Assembly: GCF_014656195.1 (NCBI RefSeq)
Contig: NZ_BNBY01000009.1
Span: forward strand, 1 to 64,000
DNA length: 64,000 nucleotides
Direction of reading: 5' to 3'
Origin: Kitasatospora xanthocidica
GTDB taxonomy: Bacteria > Actinomycetota > Actinomycetes > Streptomycetales > Streptomycetaceae
Position numbers and translations under genes: made by a program. Under the pieces are notes generated by a model, which did not search any database, was not told the origin of the DNA, and was given only the letters and a program-made list of their open reading frames with translations. Below, piece by piece: positions 1 through 10,480 of this stretch (positions within the stretch are counted from its first letter, which is position 1; every line of letters starts with the position of its first letter).

Positions 1-59
1 AACCGTCCGGGCCCACGGCCTCGTCGTGTTGCCTGGCGAAAGCGAACGAGGAGGGGCAC

Positions 60-782
60 GTGGGGGTCGGCACCGGGATAACGGGGCTGCTGGGGCGCAG
101 GGCCGCGCGGATGCGGGCACGGCTGCGGCAGCGGCGGACGCAGCGCAGGGTGTTCCAGGTCGGGACGCTGCTCTGCTCGCTGGCGCTGGCGCCCAGCGCC
201 TGGGTGTGGCTCTCGGCGGGGGACCGGGTGGGCACGGTGGAGAGCGCGCCGTCCGCGCCGGTCGCCGTGGTCTTCGGCGCCGGGCTGGACGCGGGCAAGC
301 CCTCGCCGTACCTGGAGCACCGGCTGGTCGCCGCGGTGGACCTGTACCGGGAGGGCAAGGTGCGGGCGATCCTGGTGACCGGGGACAACGGGCGGGTCGA
401 GTACGACGAGCCCGACGCGATGTTCACGTACCTGACCGAGCACGGGGTGCCGGCGGAGCGGGTGGTCCGCGACTACGCGGGCTTCGACACCTGGGACTCC
501 TGCACCCGGGCCCACCGGATCTTCGGGGTGGACCGGGCGGTCCTGGTCAGCCAGGACTTCCACGTCCGGCGGGCCCTGGCGCTCTGCGAGGCGGCGGGCA
601 TCCGGTCGTACGCGGTCGGGGTGACCGAGCTGCACGACGAGACCTGGCTGTACGGCGGGCTGCGGGAGGTCGCCGGGGCGGGCAAGGCGGCGGTCAACGC
701 CTGGCTGCGGCCGGACCCGGTCTTCCTCGGGCCCCGGGAGGAGGGCATCCCGAAGGCGCTGGCGGACGCGGCGCGGAAGTAG
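60..782 (+). CDS. SanA/YdcF-family (DUF218) membrane-anchored protein
   Basis: A 240-residue protein starting at GTG 60, chosen because a purine-rich ribosome-binding site (gaggagggg) lies just upstream. A basic N-terminus (residues 1-30) is followed by one hydrophobic segment (about 34-53). The rest is a DUF218 (ElyC/SanA/YdcF) domain: AVVFGAGL near residue 70, ILVTGDNGR near 115, the TWDSCTRA region near 155 and SQDFHVRRA near 175. In E. coli SanA is tied to envelope barrier function; no biochemical activity is settled for the family, so the role here is only inferred to be envelope-related. It is followed on the same strand by dinB after about 75 bp. Confidence 0.88.
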   Translation: MGVGTGITGLLGRRAARMRARLRQRRTQRRVFQVGTLLCSLALAPSAWVWLSAGDRVGTVESAPSAPVAVVFGAGLDAGKPSPYLEHRLVAAVDLYREGKVRAILVTGDNGRVEYDEPDAMFTYLTEHGVPAERVVRDYAGFDTWDSCTRAHRIFGVDRAVLVSQDFHVRRALALCEAAGIRSYAVGVTELHDETWLYGGLREVAGAGKAAVNAWLRPDPVFLGPREEGIPKALADAARK

Positions 783-858
783 CCGGGGGCGGGCCGGGCC
801 GCGCGGTGTCCGGCCCGGGTTCGTACGCACTGTCGGACCCGTACGCGATGATCGGCGG

Positions 859-2268
859 GTGCGATCACTGCCGAGCATCATCCACCTCGACATGGACGCC
901 TTCTTCGCGGCGGTGGAGCAGGCGGCCAAGCCGAGCCTGCGCGGCAAGCCGGTGGTCGTCGGCGGGCTCGGCGGGCGCGGGGTGGTCTCCACCGCCTCCT
1001 ACGAGGCGCGGAAGTTCGGGGTGCACTCGGCGATGCCGATGGCGCAGGCGCGTCGGCTCTGCCCCAACGCGGCCTTCCTGTCCGGGCGTTTCGAGGCGTA
1101 CCGGCAGGTCAGCGAGATCGTGATGGGCCTGCTGCGGGAGCTGTCGCCGCTGGTGCAGCCGCTGAGCCTGGACGAGGCCTTCGTGGACCTGGAGGCCGGT
1201 CCGTACGGCCCGGCGCTGCTGGAGGCGGACCACGAGACCGGCGAGCGGCTGGTGCTCGCGCTGGCGGAGGACCTGCGGGCGGACATCCGGCGGCTGACGG
1301 GGCTGACCGGCTCGGTCGGGGCGGCCGGGTCCAAGCTGATGGCCAAGATCGCCTCCGAACAGGCCAAGCCGGACGGCCTGGTGCTGATCGAACCCGGGCA
1401 GGAGCGGGCCGTACTCGGGCCGATGCCGGTCCGGGCGCTGCCCGGGATCGGGCCGGCCACCGAGCAGGTGCTGCGGCGGGCCGGGCTGACCACCGTGGCC
1501 GACCTCGCGGAGGCGGGCGAGGCGGAGCTGGTCCAGCTGCTCGGCCGGGCGCACGGCGCCGGGATCCACCAGATGTCGACGGGGCTGGACGAGCGGCCCG
1601 TGGTGGCCGACCAGGACGCCAAGTCCGTCTCGGTGGAGGACACCTACGAGGTGGACCTGGCCGACCGGGAGCGGGTGCTGCGCGAGGTGGAGGCGCTGGC
1701 CGCCCGGTGCGTGCGGCGGCTGCGGGCGGCCGGGCGCTCGGGGCGGACGGTGGTGCTCAAGGTCCGCCGGTTCGACTTCTCCACGCTGACCCGCTCGGAG
1801 ACGCTCGGCGGGCCGACGGACGACGAGGCGGTGATCACCGCGACCGCGCGCCGGCTGGCCGAGCAGGTGGACATCACCGGCGGGGTCCGGCTGCTCGGCG
1901 TGGGCGTCGCGCAGCTCGCCGACTACACCCAGGAGGACCTGTTCGCGCAGGCCCTGCGGGAGGAGGCGGCCGAGCACGCGGAGGTGGCGGCGGAGGCGGT
2001 GGAGGCCGAGGAGGAGCCGGAGGCCGTCGTGGTGCGGCGGTGGATGCCCGGGCAGGACGTCCGGCACGAGGAGTTCGGGCCGGGGTGGGTACAGGGCAGC
2101 GGCGTCGGGAGGGTCACCGTGCGGTTCGAGACGCCGTGGAGCGGGCCGGGGCGGGTGCGGACCTTCGCGGTGGAGGACCCGGCTCTGGAGCCGACGCGGC
2201 CGCTGCCGCTGCGCCGGGAGGCGGAGGGGGAGGCGGCCCCGGCCCCGGCGCCGGAGGAGGGGGCCTGA
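859..2268 (+). CDS. dinB: DNA polymerase IV (Y-family translesion polymerase)
   Basis: A 469-residue Y-family polymerase that copies past damaged template bases. Visible motifs: DMDAFFAAVE at residues 11-20 (first metal-binding Asp), catalytic SLDEAFVD at 103-110 (D105, E106), a helix-hairpin-helix LPGIGPATEQVL near 195-206, and the little-finger domain to about 350. QEDLF at 358-362 fits a sliding-clamp binding motif. The protein continues about 105 residues beyond the clamp motif, an acidic linker then a small C-terminal domain (RWMPGQDV...RVRTFAVEDP), making it longer than E. coli DinB (351 aa). GTG 859 is the first plausible start; no strong ribosome-binding site is visible. A strong hairpin terminator follows. 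Confidence 0.95.
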   Translation: MRSLPSIIHLDMDAFFAAVEQAAKPSLRGKPVVVGGLGGRGVVSTASYEARKFGVHSAMPMAQARRLCPNAAFLSGRFEAYRQVSEIVMGLLRELSPLVQPLSLDEAFVDLEAGPYGPALLEADHETGERLVLALAEDLRADIRRLTGLTGSVGAAGSKLMAKIASEQAKPDGLVLIEPGQERAVLGPMPVRALPGIGPATEQVLRRAGLTTVADLAEAGEAELVQLLGRAHGAGIHQMSTGLDERPVVADQDAKSVSVEDTYEVDLADRERVLREVEALAARCVRRLRAAGRSGRTVVLKVRRFDFSTLTRSETLGGPTDDEAVITATARRLAEQVDITGGVRLLGVGVAQLADYTQEDLFAQALREEAAEHAEVAAEAVEAEEEPEAVVVRRWMPGQDVRHEEFGPGWVQGSGVGRVTVRFETPWSGPGRVRTFAVEDPALEPTRPLPLRREAEGEAAPAPAPEEGA

Positions 2269-2280
2269 GAAGACACGAAA

Positions 2281-2318
2281 ACGGCCCCACCCGGTGGGGG
2301 AGTACCGGGTGGGGCCGT
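2281..2318 (+). terminator. Hairpin terminator after dinB
   Basis: Perfect 15-bp inverted repeat, arms 2281-2295 and 2304-2318 (ACGGCCCCACCCGGT and its complement) with an 8-nt loop, 12 nt after the dinB stop. There is no long T tract, as is usual in high-GC actinobacteria. Confidence 0.8.
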
Positions 2319-2373
2319 ATCACCGTGCCGGTCGCCGTACGGTCGTGATGCCCTCGCGACGTACGGAGGCCGG

Positions 2374-2405
2374 GGCCCCGCGCCCTGTCCCTGAGCGCGG
2401 GGGCC
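2374..2405 (-). terminator. Hairpin after the convergent MFS gene
   Basis: GC-rich inverted repeat (GGCCCCGCGC against GCGCGGGGGCC, one bulged G) with an 11-nt loop, just beyond the 3' end of the minus-strand MFS gene. It sits back to back with the dinB terminator. Confidence 0.55.
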
Positions 2406-2415
2406 GGACGCCTCG

Positions 2416-3912
2416 TCAGGCGTCGGTCTTCACCAGCTTGTCGCTGGAGTCCTGCGGGGCCGTGCCGTCGACGACGGTCAGCGGGGCGGCCGGCTTGGCG
2501 GCGCGGATCAGGAACGGGACGACACCGGCGACGACGCAGACCACGGCGGCGGTCCAGAACGCGTGCTTGTAGGCGTCCAGGGTGGGCAGCGCCAGCGGGA
2601 TCTGCGGCGGCAGCTTCATGAGGTCGCCGGTCAGGATGGCGGCCATGACGGCGGTGCCGATGGCGCCACCGACGGTGCGCAGCACCGAGTTCATGCCGTT
2701 GGCGATGCCGCTCTGCTCGACCGGGACGGCGCCGTTGATGTAGGCCGGCATCGCGGCGAACGCGAGGCCGACACCGAGGCCGAAGATCGCCGAGGCGGTG
2801 TAGAGGTCGCCCTCCTTGCCGTGCCGCAGGGCCAGGTAGGCCATCGCCACGGCGCCGAGGACGCCACCGAGGACCAGCGGCAGGCGCGGGCCGCGGCGGG
2901 CGATCAGCAGGGCGCCGACCGGGGCGGCGACCATCGAGCCGATCGCGGACGGCAGCAGCATGACGCCGGCGTGCAGGACGGTGGCGGTGAAGCCGTAGTG
3001 GGTCAGCTTCTCCGGGGTCTGGGCGAAGTTGCTGATGACCATGAAGGAGCCGTACATGCCGAAGCCGATGAGCAGGCCCGCCAGGTTGGTGAAGGCCACG
3101 GCCGGGCGGGACATCATCTTCATGTCCACCAGGGGGTGCGCGACCTTGGTCTCGATGATGCCCCAGACCAGGGCCACGACGGCGGCGACGGCGAACAGGC
3201 CGAGGGTCTTGGTGGAGGTCCAGCCCCAGTGGTTGCCCTGGCTGACCGCGACCAGCAGCGCGGAGAGCCAGCCGGCCAGGGTGATCGCGCCGAGCGGGTC
3301 GGCGCCGCCCTCCTTGTCGGTGACCGGGTCGGTCGGGACGCGGAAGGCGACCAGGGCGATCGCGATCAGGCCGAAGAGCAGGCCCATCCAGAAGATCGAC
3401 TTGTAGTTCCAGTGCTCCAGCAGGAGACCGGTGGCGACCAGGCCGAGGCCGGAGCCGACGCCCATCGAGGCGCTGATGGCGGCGACGCCGCCGGTCACCT
3501 TCTGCTTGGGCAGCTCGTCGCGGACGATGCTGATGGCCAGCGGCATGACGCCACCGCCGGCGCCCTGCAGGACGCGGGCGACGACCAGCCAGGTGAAGGA
3601 GTGGGTGCTGACCGCCAGCGCCGAACCGGCGACGAGGCCCGCCAGCGAGATCAGCAGCATCGGCTTGCGGCCCCGGAGGTCGCCGAAGCGGCCCAGGAGG
3701 GGAGTCAGCACGGCGGCGGAGAGCAGGTTGGCGGTCATCAGCCAGGTGACGCTGGAGGCCGAGACGTTCAGTTCCTTGGCCAGCGAGGGCAGGATCGGGA
3801 CGACCGCGGTCTGCACCACGCTGAACGACAGCATCGCCAGGATGAGGGCCGGCAGGACCCGGGCGTTGCTCTGCTTCTCGGCCGCGGTGGTGGGCTGTGG
3901 TGCCTCACTCAC
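2416..3912 (-). CDS. MFS multidrug exporter, DHA2-like
   Basis: A 498-residue major facilitator with many hydrophobic helices. Seen: motif A-like loop GRFGDLRGRKPMLL between helices 2 and 3, ARVLQGAGGGVMPLAISIV in helix 4/5, and a long central cytoplasmic region. This matches the H+-antiport drug exporter group; the substrate cannot be read from sequence. The start was set at GTG 3912 (VSEAPQP...) because GGGAGGA precedes it; the open frame runs 52 codons further upstream but through promoter-like AT-rich DNA. An inverted repeat upstream (3943-3972) suggests repression by an unlinked regulator, as no regulator gene is adjacent. Confidence 0.88.
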   Translation of the reverse strand: MSEAPQPTTAAEKQSNARVLPALILAMLSFSVVQTAVVPILPSLAKELNVSASSVTWLMTANLLSAAVLTPLLGRFGDLRGRKPMLLISLAGLVAGSALAVSTHSFTWLVVARVLQGAGGGVMPLAISIVRDELPKQKVTGGVAAISASMGVGSGLGLVATGLLLEHWNYKSIFWMGLLFGLIAIALVAFRVPTDPVTDKEGGADPLGAITLAGWLSALLVAVSQGNHWGWTSTKTLGLFAVAAVVALVWGIIETKVAHPLVDMKMMSRPAVAFTNLAGLLIGFGMYGSFMVISNFAQTPEKLTHYGFTATVLHAGVMLLPSAIGSMVAAPVGALLIARRGPRLPLVLGGVLGAVAMAYLALRHGKEGDLYTASAIFGLGVGLAFAAMPAYINGAVPVEQSGIANGMNSVLRTVGGAIGTAVMAAILTGDLMKLPPQIPLALPTLDAYKHAFWTAAVVCVVAGVVPFLIRAAKPAAPLTVVDGTAPQDSSDKLVKTDA

Positions 3913-3942
3913 GGTTGCTTCCTCCCGTACATAGTGAATGAA

Positions 3943-3980
3943 CTGAAGTAACCATGCCCAGAGATACTTCAGAGTGTCAA
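3943..3980 (-). promoter_or_regulatory. Candidate operator and -35 box of the MFS gene
   Basis: Perfect 8-bp arms CTGAAGTA (3943-3950) and TACTTCAG (3965-3972) separated by 14 bp, in a stretch that is AT-rich for this genome. On the minus strand a TTGACA hexamer reads 3980-3975, so the repeat would lie between -35 and the start region. No convincing -10 was found at 17-18 bp. The regulator is unknown. Confidence 0.5.
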
Positions 3981-4070
3981 ATATCGAGTGGTTAAGCTTT
4001 GGCAAAGGGGGGAAAGGCAGGCCCCCCGGGGGGTGGCCCGGGTGGGCGTGGGCGGCGTGGCCGGGCACGG

Positions 4071-4106
4071 CGAAGGGCCCCGACCGCGGGTGGTCGGGGC
4101 CCTTCG
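4071..4106 (-). terminator. Terminator of the PRC-barrel gene
   Basis: Perfect 15-bp stem, arms 4071-4085 (CGAAGGGCCCCGACC) and 4092-4106, with a 6-nt loop, 11 bp past the stop codon of the minus-strand gene at 4117. Confidence 0.8.
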
Positions 4107-4116
4107 GGTGGGGCGG

Positions 4117-5211
4117 TCAGACGAGCGGGCGCAGCGCGGACGGGCGGGGGGTGTCCGCGGCCGACGTGGTCGTCGACGGGGCCGGGGCGGCGTCCGGGGG
4201 CGTGGTGTCGTCGTGCACCTCGACGTGCTCCCGGCGGAGCTCGTCCCGGATCACCTCCTCGGCGGTGTAGCGCTCGACGACCAGGCGGACCCGCTCGATG
4301 GGCGCGAGGTACTTGCGGACCACCGGGCGTTCCTCACGGAGGGTGACCTCCTCGACGGCCTCGGCGATGTCCTTCTCGGTGAGGGAGGCGCGCTCGGCCT
4401 CGCTGACCGGCATCCGCTCGACCCGGACGCGCTCGCGCACCACCGGGACCCGGCGCTCGATCTGCTCGGTCGTCACGTACTTGCGCAGCTTCGCGGTACC
4501 GACGGTGTGCCACTCGGTGGTGACGTCCAGCCGCTCCTCGCGGCAGGTGATCTCGACCGGGCCGGCGGGGGCGGCCGGGGCGGTGCCGGTGGTGGGCGCG
4601 GTGCCCGTCGCGGCGGGTGTCGGATGCGGGGCGGCGTGCGGGGCCGGGTGCGGCTTCGGCTCGACGGCGGGTGTGACGGCGGGAGCGGGAGCGGGGGTGC
4701 TGAGGGTCCGCACGTGGGCCTCCGGGGCGGTGCTGGTGTCGGTCGGGGCGGGTTCGGGGGAGCGGAAGGCGTGCGGCTTGGCGATGGTGGTGGCCGCGGC
4801 GGGCGCGACGGCGGCGGCCGGGGCGGTGCCGAAGTCGAGGTCGGGCCCGGCGGCCCGGTCGCGGCCCTCGCCGTGCTCGCCCGACGGGTGGCCGTCCGCC
4901 GGGGTGTCGAGGCCGTAGTAGCGGTAGAGCTGGAGCTCCTGGGCGGGGGACAGGTGCTGGCCCACGCCGAAGTCCGGGGACTCCTTGACCAGTGACTTGT
5001 CGTACGGCACCCGGAGCTCCTCGCCGGAGAACTCGCTCGTGGTGAGCGGGACGAAGGCGTCCCGGCCGAAGATGCCGGTGCGGACGGCGGCCCACTCGGG
5101 CCGGCCGGTGGCGTCGTCGAGGTACACCTCGTCGACCGTGCCGATCTTGTCTCCGTTGCGGTCGACCGCCTTGTGGCCGATGAGGTCCCGGGGGTCGATG
5201 TCGGTCTGCAC
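4117..5211 (-). CDS. PRC-barrel and DUF2382 domain protein
   Basis: A 364-residue protein starting at GTG 5211 behind GGAGGAAAGA; the longer open frame upstream runs into the riboswitch region and is not used. Residues about 1-85 form a PRC-barrel domain (DLIGHKAVDRNGDKIG, then WAAVRTGIFG). A proline/alanine/threonine-rich linker follows (about 125-225). Residues about 228-345 match DUF2382, with charged repeats such as EERLDVTTEW, RERVRVERMPV and REERPVVRKYL. Such proteins are cytoplasmic and often stress- or envelope-related in actinobacteria, but the function is not established. The linker is the part most likely to vary between strains. Confidence 0.88.
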   Translation of the reverse strand: MQTDIDPRDLIGHKAVDRNGDKIGTVDEVYLDDATGRPEWAAVRTGIFGRDAFVPLTTSEFSGEELRVPYDKSLVKESPDFGVGQHLSPAQELQLYRYYGLDTPADGHPSGEHGEGRDRAAGPDLDFGTAPAAAVAPAAATTIAKPHAFRSPEPAPTDTSTAPEAHVRTLSTPAPAPAVTPAVEPKPHPAPHAAPHPTPAATGTAPTTGTAPAAPAGPVEITCREERLDVTTEWHTVGTAKLRKYVTTEQIERRVPVVRERVRVERMPVSEAERASLTEKDIAEAVEEVTLREERPVVRKYLAPIERVRLVVERYTAEEVIRDELRREHVEVHDDTTPPDAAPAPSTTTSAADTPRPSALRPLV

Positions 5212-5439
5212 TCTTTCCTCCAGTGCGCTGAGCCTGCGGAACTCCCGCAGGACGGCGGCCTGATCACCCGTCCCGTCCGCCACTTCACACCAAAGGCCAT
5301 GAATCGGACGGGCGCGACCGGGGTGCGCCGGACGGGCTGCGCGCTGGGCCGTCCGGGGGACGCGCGTAGACCCGGGGTGACCGGAAGCACCCGTGATCGG
5401 AAGGCCTCCCGCTGGTACCCTGGGCGGCGACCGCAGAGC

Positions 5440-5675
5440 CCGCTCGGGAGAGTCTCCGACCGCGAAATGCGCTGGTCGGAGCGCCGAAGGAGCAACTCCT
5501 CCCCGGAATCTCTCAGGCATCCGTACCGTGTGGGGTAGGTCACTCTGGAAAGCAGGGCAGGAGTGTCGGCGCGGGAGCCGGCGATCACCACCCTCACCGA
5601 CGGTGCAAGCCGACGGCGCGCCCACAGCGCGCCGTGCGGGCGAAGCTCTCAGGTCCCGATGACAGAGGGGGAGGC
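5440..5675 (+). promoter_or_regulatory. Tandem glycine riboswitch
   Basis: Two consecutive glycine aptamers ahead of gcvP. Aptamer 1 (about 5445-5540) shows CGGGAGAGT, GCGCCGAAGGAGCAACTCC and CCGGAATCTCTCAGGC. Aptamer 2 (about 5541-5675) shows CTCTGGAAAGC, GGTGCAAGCC, GCGAAGCTCTCAGG and GACAGAGGGGGAG. A -10-like TACCCT at 5416-5421 places a plausible transcript start near 5428, leaving a leader of about 350 nt. Glycine riboswitches usually turn on cleavage-system genes when glycine is plentiful. About 100 nt separate aptamer 2 from the gcvP start; no clear intrinsic terminator is seen there, so control may be translational. The 230 bp before the element hold no gene. Confidence 0.93.
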
Positions 5676-5776
5676 CTGACGGGTCCGCCCGCCTCGGCTG
5701 AGCCGCTGTCCGCAGCGGGCAAGGCCGGCCGGCGTGCGTACCCCCGCCGGTCCGTGACCAGGAGGCCTCGACCACC

Positions 5777-8677
<2,901 letters not shown>

Positions 8678-8721
8678 GGAACGGCAGGGACGAACCGGTA
8701 CGGCTGAACGGTTCGGACCGA

Positions 8722-8759
8722 GGCGGGGCCCCGGCGGAGTCTTCCGTCGGGGCCCCGCC
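8722..8759 (+). terminator. Terminator after gcvP
   Basis: 17-bp stem with a single G-U pair, arms 8722-8738 and 8743-8759, 4-nt loop, followed by CCTTACTC. It lies 45 nt beyond the gcvP stop. Confidence 0.8.
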
Positions 8760-8810
8760 CTTACTCGCTCGATCGGCGGCCGCTCCCGCCTCCCGCCGTA
8801 CGGCCGGACC

Positions 8811-8862
8811 GGGCGGTGAGGCCGTACGGTCAGGCCGGGCGGTGAGGCCGTACGGTCAGGCC
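8811..8862. repeat. Two perfect 26-bp tandem copies
   Basis: Copies 8811-8836 and 8837-8862 are identical, each containing GAGGCCGTACGGTCAGGCC. The second copy runs into the last codons and stop of the DUF5999 gene (stop at 8856). A related CCGTACGGCCGG stands just before. Probably a slippage duplication at the end of that gene. Confidence 0.85.
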
Positions 8863-9047
8863 GCGTGGGCGACGGGGCGGCGCGGGGCGATCACCCGGCC
8901 GTCGGGCAGCAGCTCTCCGGTGTCCTCGAACAGGACGACGCCGTTGCAGAGCAGGCTCCAGCCCTGCTCCGGGTGGCAGGCCACCGACACGGCCGCCTCT
9001 CTGTCCTCGGATTCGGCCGACGGGCACTCAGGACGGTGCTGGCACAT
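8856..9047 (-). CDS. DUF5999 family small protein
   Basis: A 63-residue protein beginning MCQHRPECPS and containing ACHPEQGWSLLCNGVVLFEDTG, which matches the compact DUF5999 family widespread in Streptomyces. Function is unknown. Two N-terminal cysteines (C2, C8) and two more (C25, C35) could bind metal, but this is only inference. ATG 9047 was chosen over a 41-codon upstream extension because the family starts at MCQH and GAGGG lies 7 nt before it. The 3' end coincides with the 26-bp tandem duplication. Confidence 0.85.
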   Translation of the reverse strand: MCQHRPECPSAESEDREAAVSVACHPEQGWSLLCNGVVLFEDTGELLPDGRVIAPRRPVAHAA

Positions 9048-9522
9048 ACGTACCCTCGCTTCGCTCTGCGATCCTCCCCGTGGTGCGGTCACCGGAGGTC
9101 GTGCCGTCCGGGGGCCGCCGCGGTAGTCGGATCCTGTCCGCACGCGGGCCAGGTGTTGACCAGCGCTCAAGTGGGTAGGACAGGTGGTCCTTCCACGCTG
9201 GTTCCCAGTGTCGGCATCTGCGGACGCGCCCGCAGGGATTTCGTGACATGCGCCACAACTCCCGGGCAGAGATCACCCGTTCAGGTGGAGCCGGGAGGAA
9301 AACACGCACCGGTGGGTCAGGCGGGGGATGGCCCGATCGGGCCATGGCGGGTGCCTCGTTCGGGGGGTTGCCGTTCGGGTGACGCCGTGGGGCCCCGGGC
9401 TCGGGCACGGCTGAGGGCCGCCGGGCGGGTGGTCCGGCGGCCCGTGGGATGCGGGTGGGGCGGGGGTGCGGGGGGTCGGGGGTGCGGGGGGTCGGGGTGC
9501 GGGTGGTTCCGGCGGGGGCGCT
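9048..9522. other. 475-bp intergenic region with palindrome and G-rich tract
   Basis: No gene is supported here. It contains a perfect 18-bp palindrome, ATGGCCCGATCGGGCCAT, at 9328-9345, and a G-rich tract (about 9451-9515) with two 16-bp tandem copies of GGGGGTGCGGGGGGTC at 9462-9477 and 9478-9493, which could form G-quadruplex structure on the plus strand. A 126-codon minus-strand open frame (9028-9408) crosses the region, but it lacks a ribosome-binding site and resembles nothing recognised. Confidence 0.6.
9415..9443 (-). terminator. Hairpin downstream of the 9523-10098 gene
   Basis: 10-bp perfect stem GGGCCGCCGG / CCGGCGGCCC (9415-9424 and 9434-9443), 9-nt loop, about 80 nt beyond the stop of the minus-strand gene. 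The distance makes the assignment tentative. Confidence 0.45.
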
Positions 9523-10098
9523 TCAGGGGGAGCCGAGGAGCAGCGGCCCGGTGAGCGGGGCCCGCGCGAGCAGCGGCAGCAGTTCGGCGGCCGGGTAGGC
9601 GCGGTGGGCGGTGACGCCGAGCGGGGCCGGGGCGAGCGGGATCAGCAGGTCGGCGTCCGGCCCGGCGTCCGGGCCGTGCAGCCAGAGGGCCGTCGCGTAC
9701 TGGCCGGGGAAGGTCAGCAGGCGCGGCTGCCGGCGGAACCGGGAGCTCTGGGCGAGCTGCCAGGCCTCGCGCAGCGCCCGGACCGTCGAGTCGAGGTAGG
9801 GGCCGGCGGTGAAGTGCGAGAAGGTGTGCCCCTCCACGCTCTGCACCACCTCGGCGGCGGCGGCGACCTCGGCGCCGTCCTTGATCAGGAAGCGCCAGCC
9901 GGTACGGCGGGCGGCGGACAGCTCGGGGCGGCGCGGGCCGTCCAGGACGTGCACCGCGAGCGGATGTGCGGGGACCAGTGGGCCGGCCGGGTGACGCAGT
10001 GCTGCGGCGGCGGGCTGGCGCAGCGCGGTCTCCGAGTCGAGTGCGCCCAGGACCGCGCGTAGGGCACTCGGTGGGGGCTGGGGGGTCTGCAGAGTCAT
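9523..10098 (-). CDS. Conserved hypothetical protein
   Basis: A 191-residue protein, start ATG 10098 (MTLQTPQPPP). The family was not recognised with confidence. It is soluble, with no signal peptide or membrane segment. Central features are GWRFLIKDGAEVAAAAEVVQ, a histidine-containing GHTFSHFTAGPYLD and a C-terminal LLTFPGQYATALWLHG. Codon use is normal for the window and third positions are strongly G/C, supporting a real gene. It is divergent from the glutamate-cysteine ligase-like gene, with 382 bp between the two starts. A longer start at 10455 is open but unsupported. Confidence 0.7.
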   Translation of the reverse strand: MTLQTPQPPPSALRAVLGALDSETALRQPAAAALRHPAGPLVPAHPLAVHVLDGPRRPELSAARRTGWRFLIKDGAEVAAAAEVVQSVEGHTFSHFTAGPYLDSTVRALREAWQLAQSSRFRRQPRLLTFPGQYATALWLHGPDAGPDADLLIPLAPAPLGVTAHRAYPAAELLPLLARAPLTGPLLLGSP

Positions 10099-10480
10099 GG
10101 CGGGGTCCGCCTCTCCAAGCGAGATCGGCGTGCGAGTGCGGCATACCGGCGTGGCGTGGCGTGTCTTCGCTGACGGGCCCCGGCCGTGTCCGGTTGTGCA
10201 GGATCGCGGTGCCGGCGCGGCCGTCGCCGTCGACGAGGGCTTTCGAGGCGGGGGCGGGCCGGCCGGAGCGCTGTGCGAATTCCATCGAACGGATGCGCAG
10301 GGTGATCTGTTTATCACAGGCGGTGGCGCCGAGCAAGTCTGCAGTTGGCCTGAATCATCGTCAGATTCCTTGCTTTGCAAGCCAGTACACGCATTCGGGT
10401 ATCGATCTTCGAGGTGGGCATGATGCTTGCACGGTCGGTCGGCCGGGTGGCTCAACGGGGTGTCTCATGAGGAGGGGACC
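10099..10480. other. 382-bp divergent intergenic region
   Basis: No gene is supported. The part from about 10300 to 10430 is AT-richer than its surroundings, contains a small inverted repeat (CTTGC TTT GCAAG, 10371-10383) and probably carries the promoters of both divergent genes. No confident -35/-10 pair could be assigned. Confidence 0.45.

Noticed and set aside
3913..4068. 52-codon N-terminal extension of the first MFS transporter
   Set aside because: It crosses the AT-rich operator and promoter region, and a good ribosome-binding site precedes GTG 3912.
9028..9408. 126-codon minus-strand frame in the intergenic region
   Set aside because: No ribosome-binding site, Pro/Arg-rich composition and overlap with the DUF5999 start in another frame.
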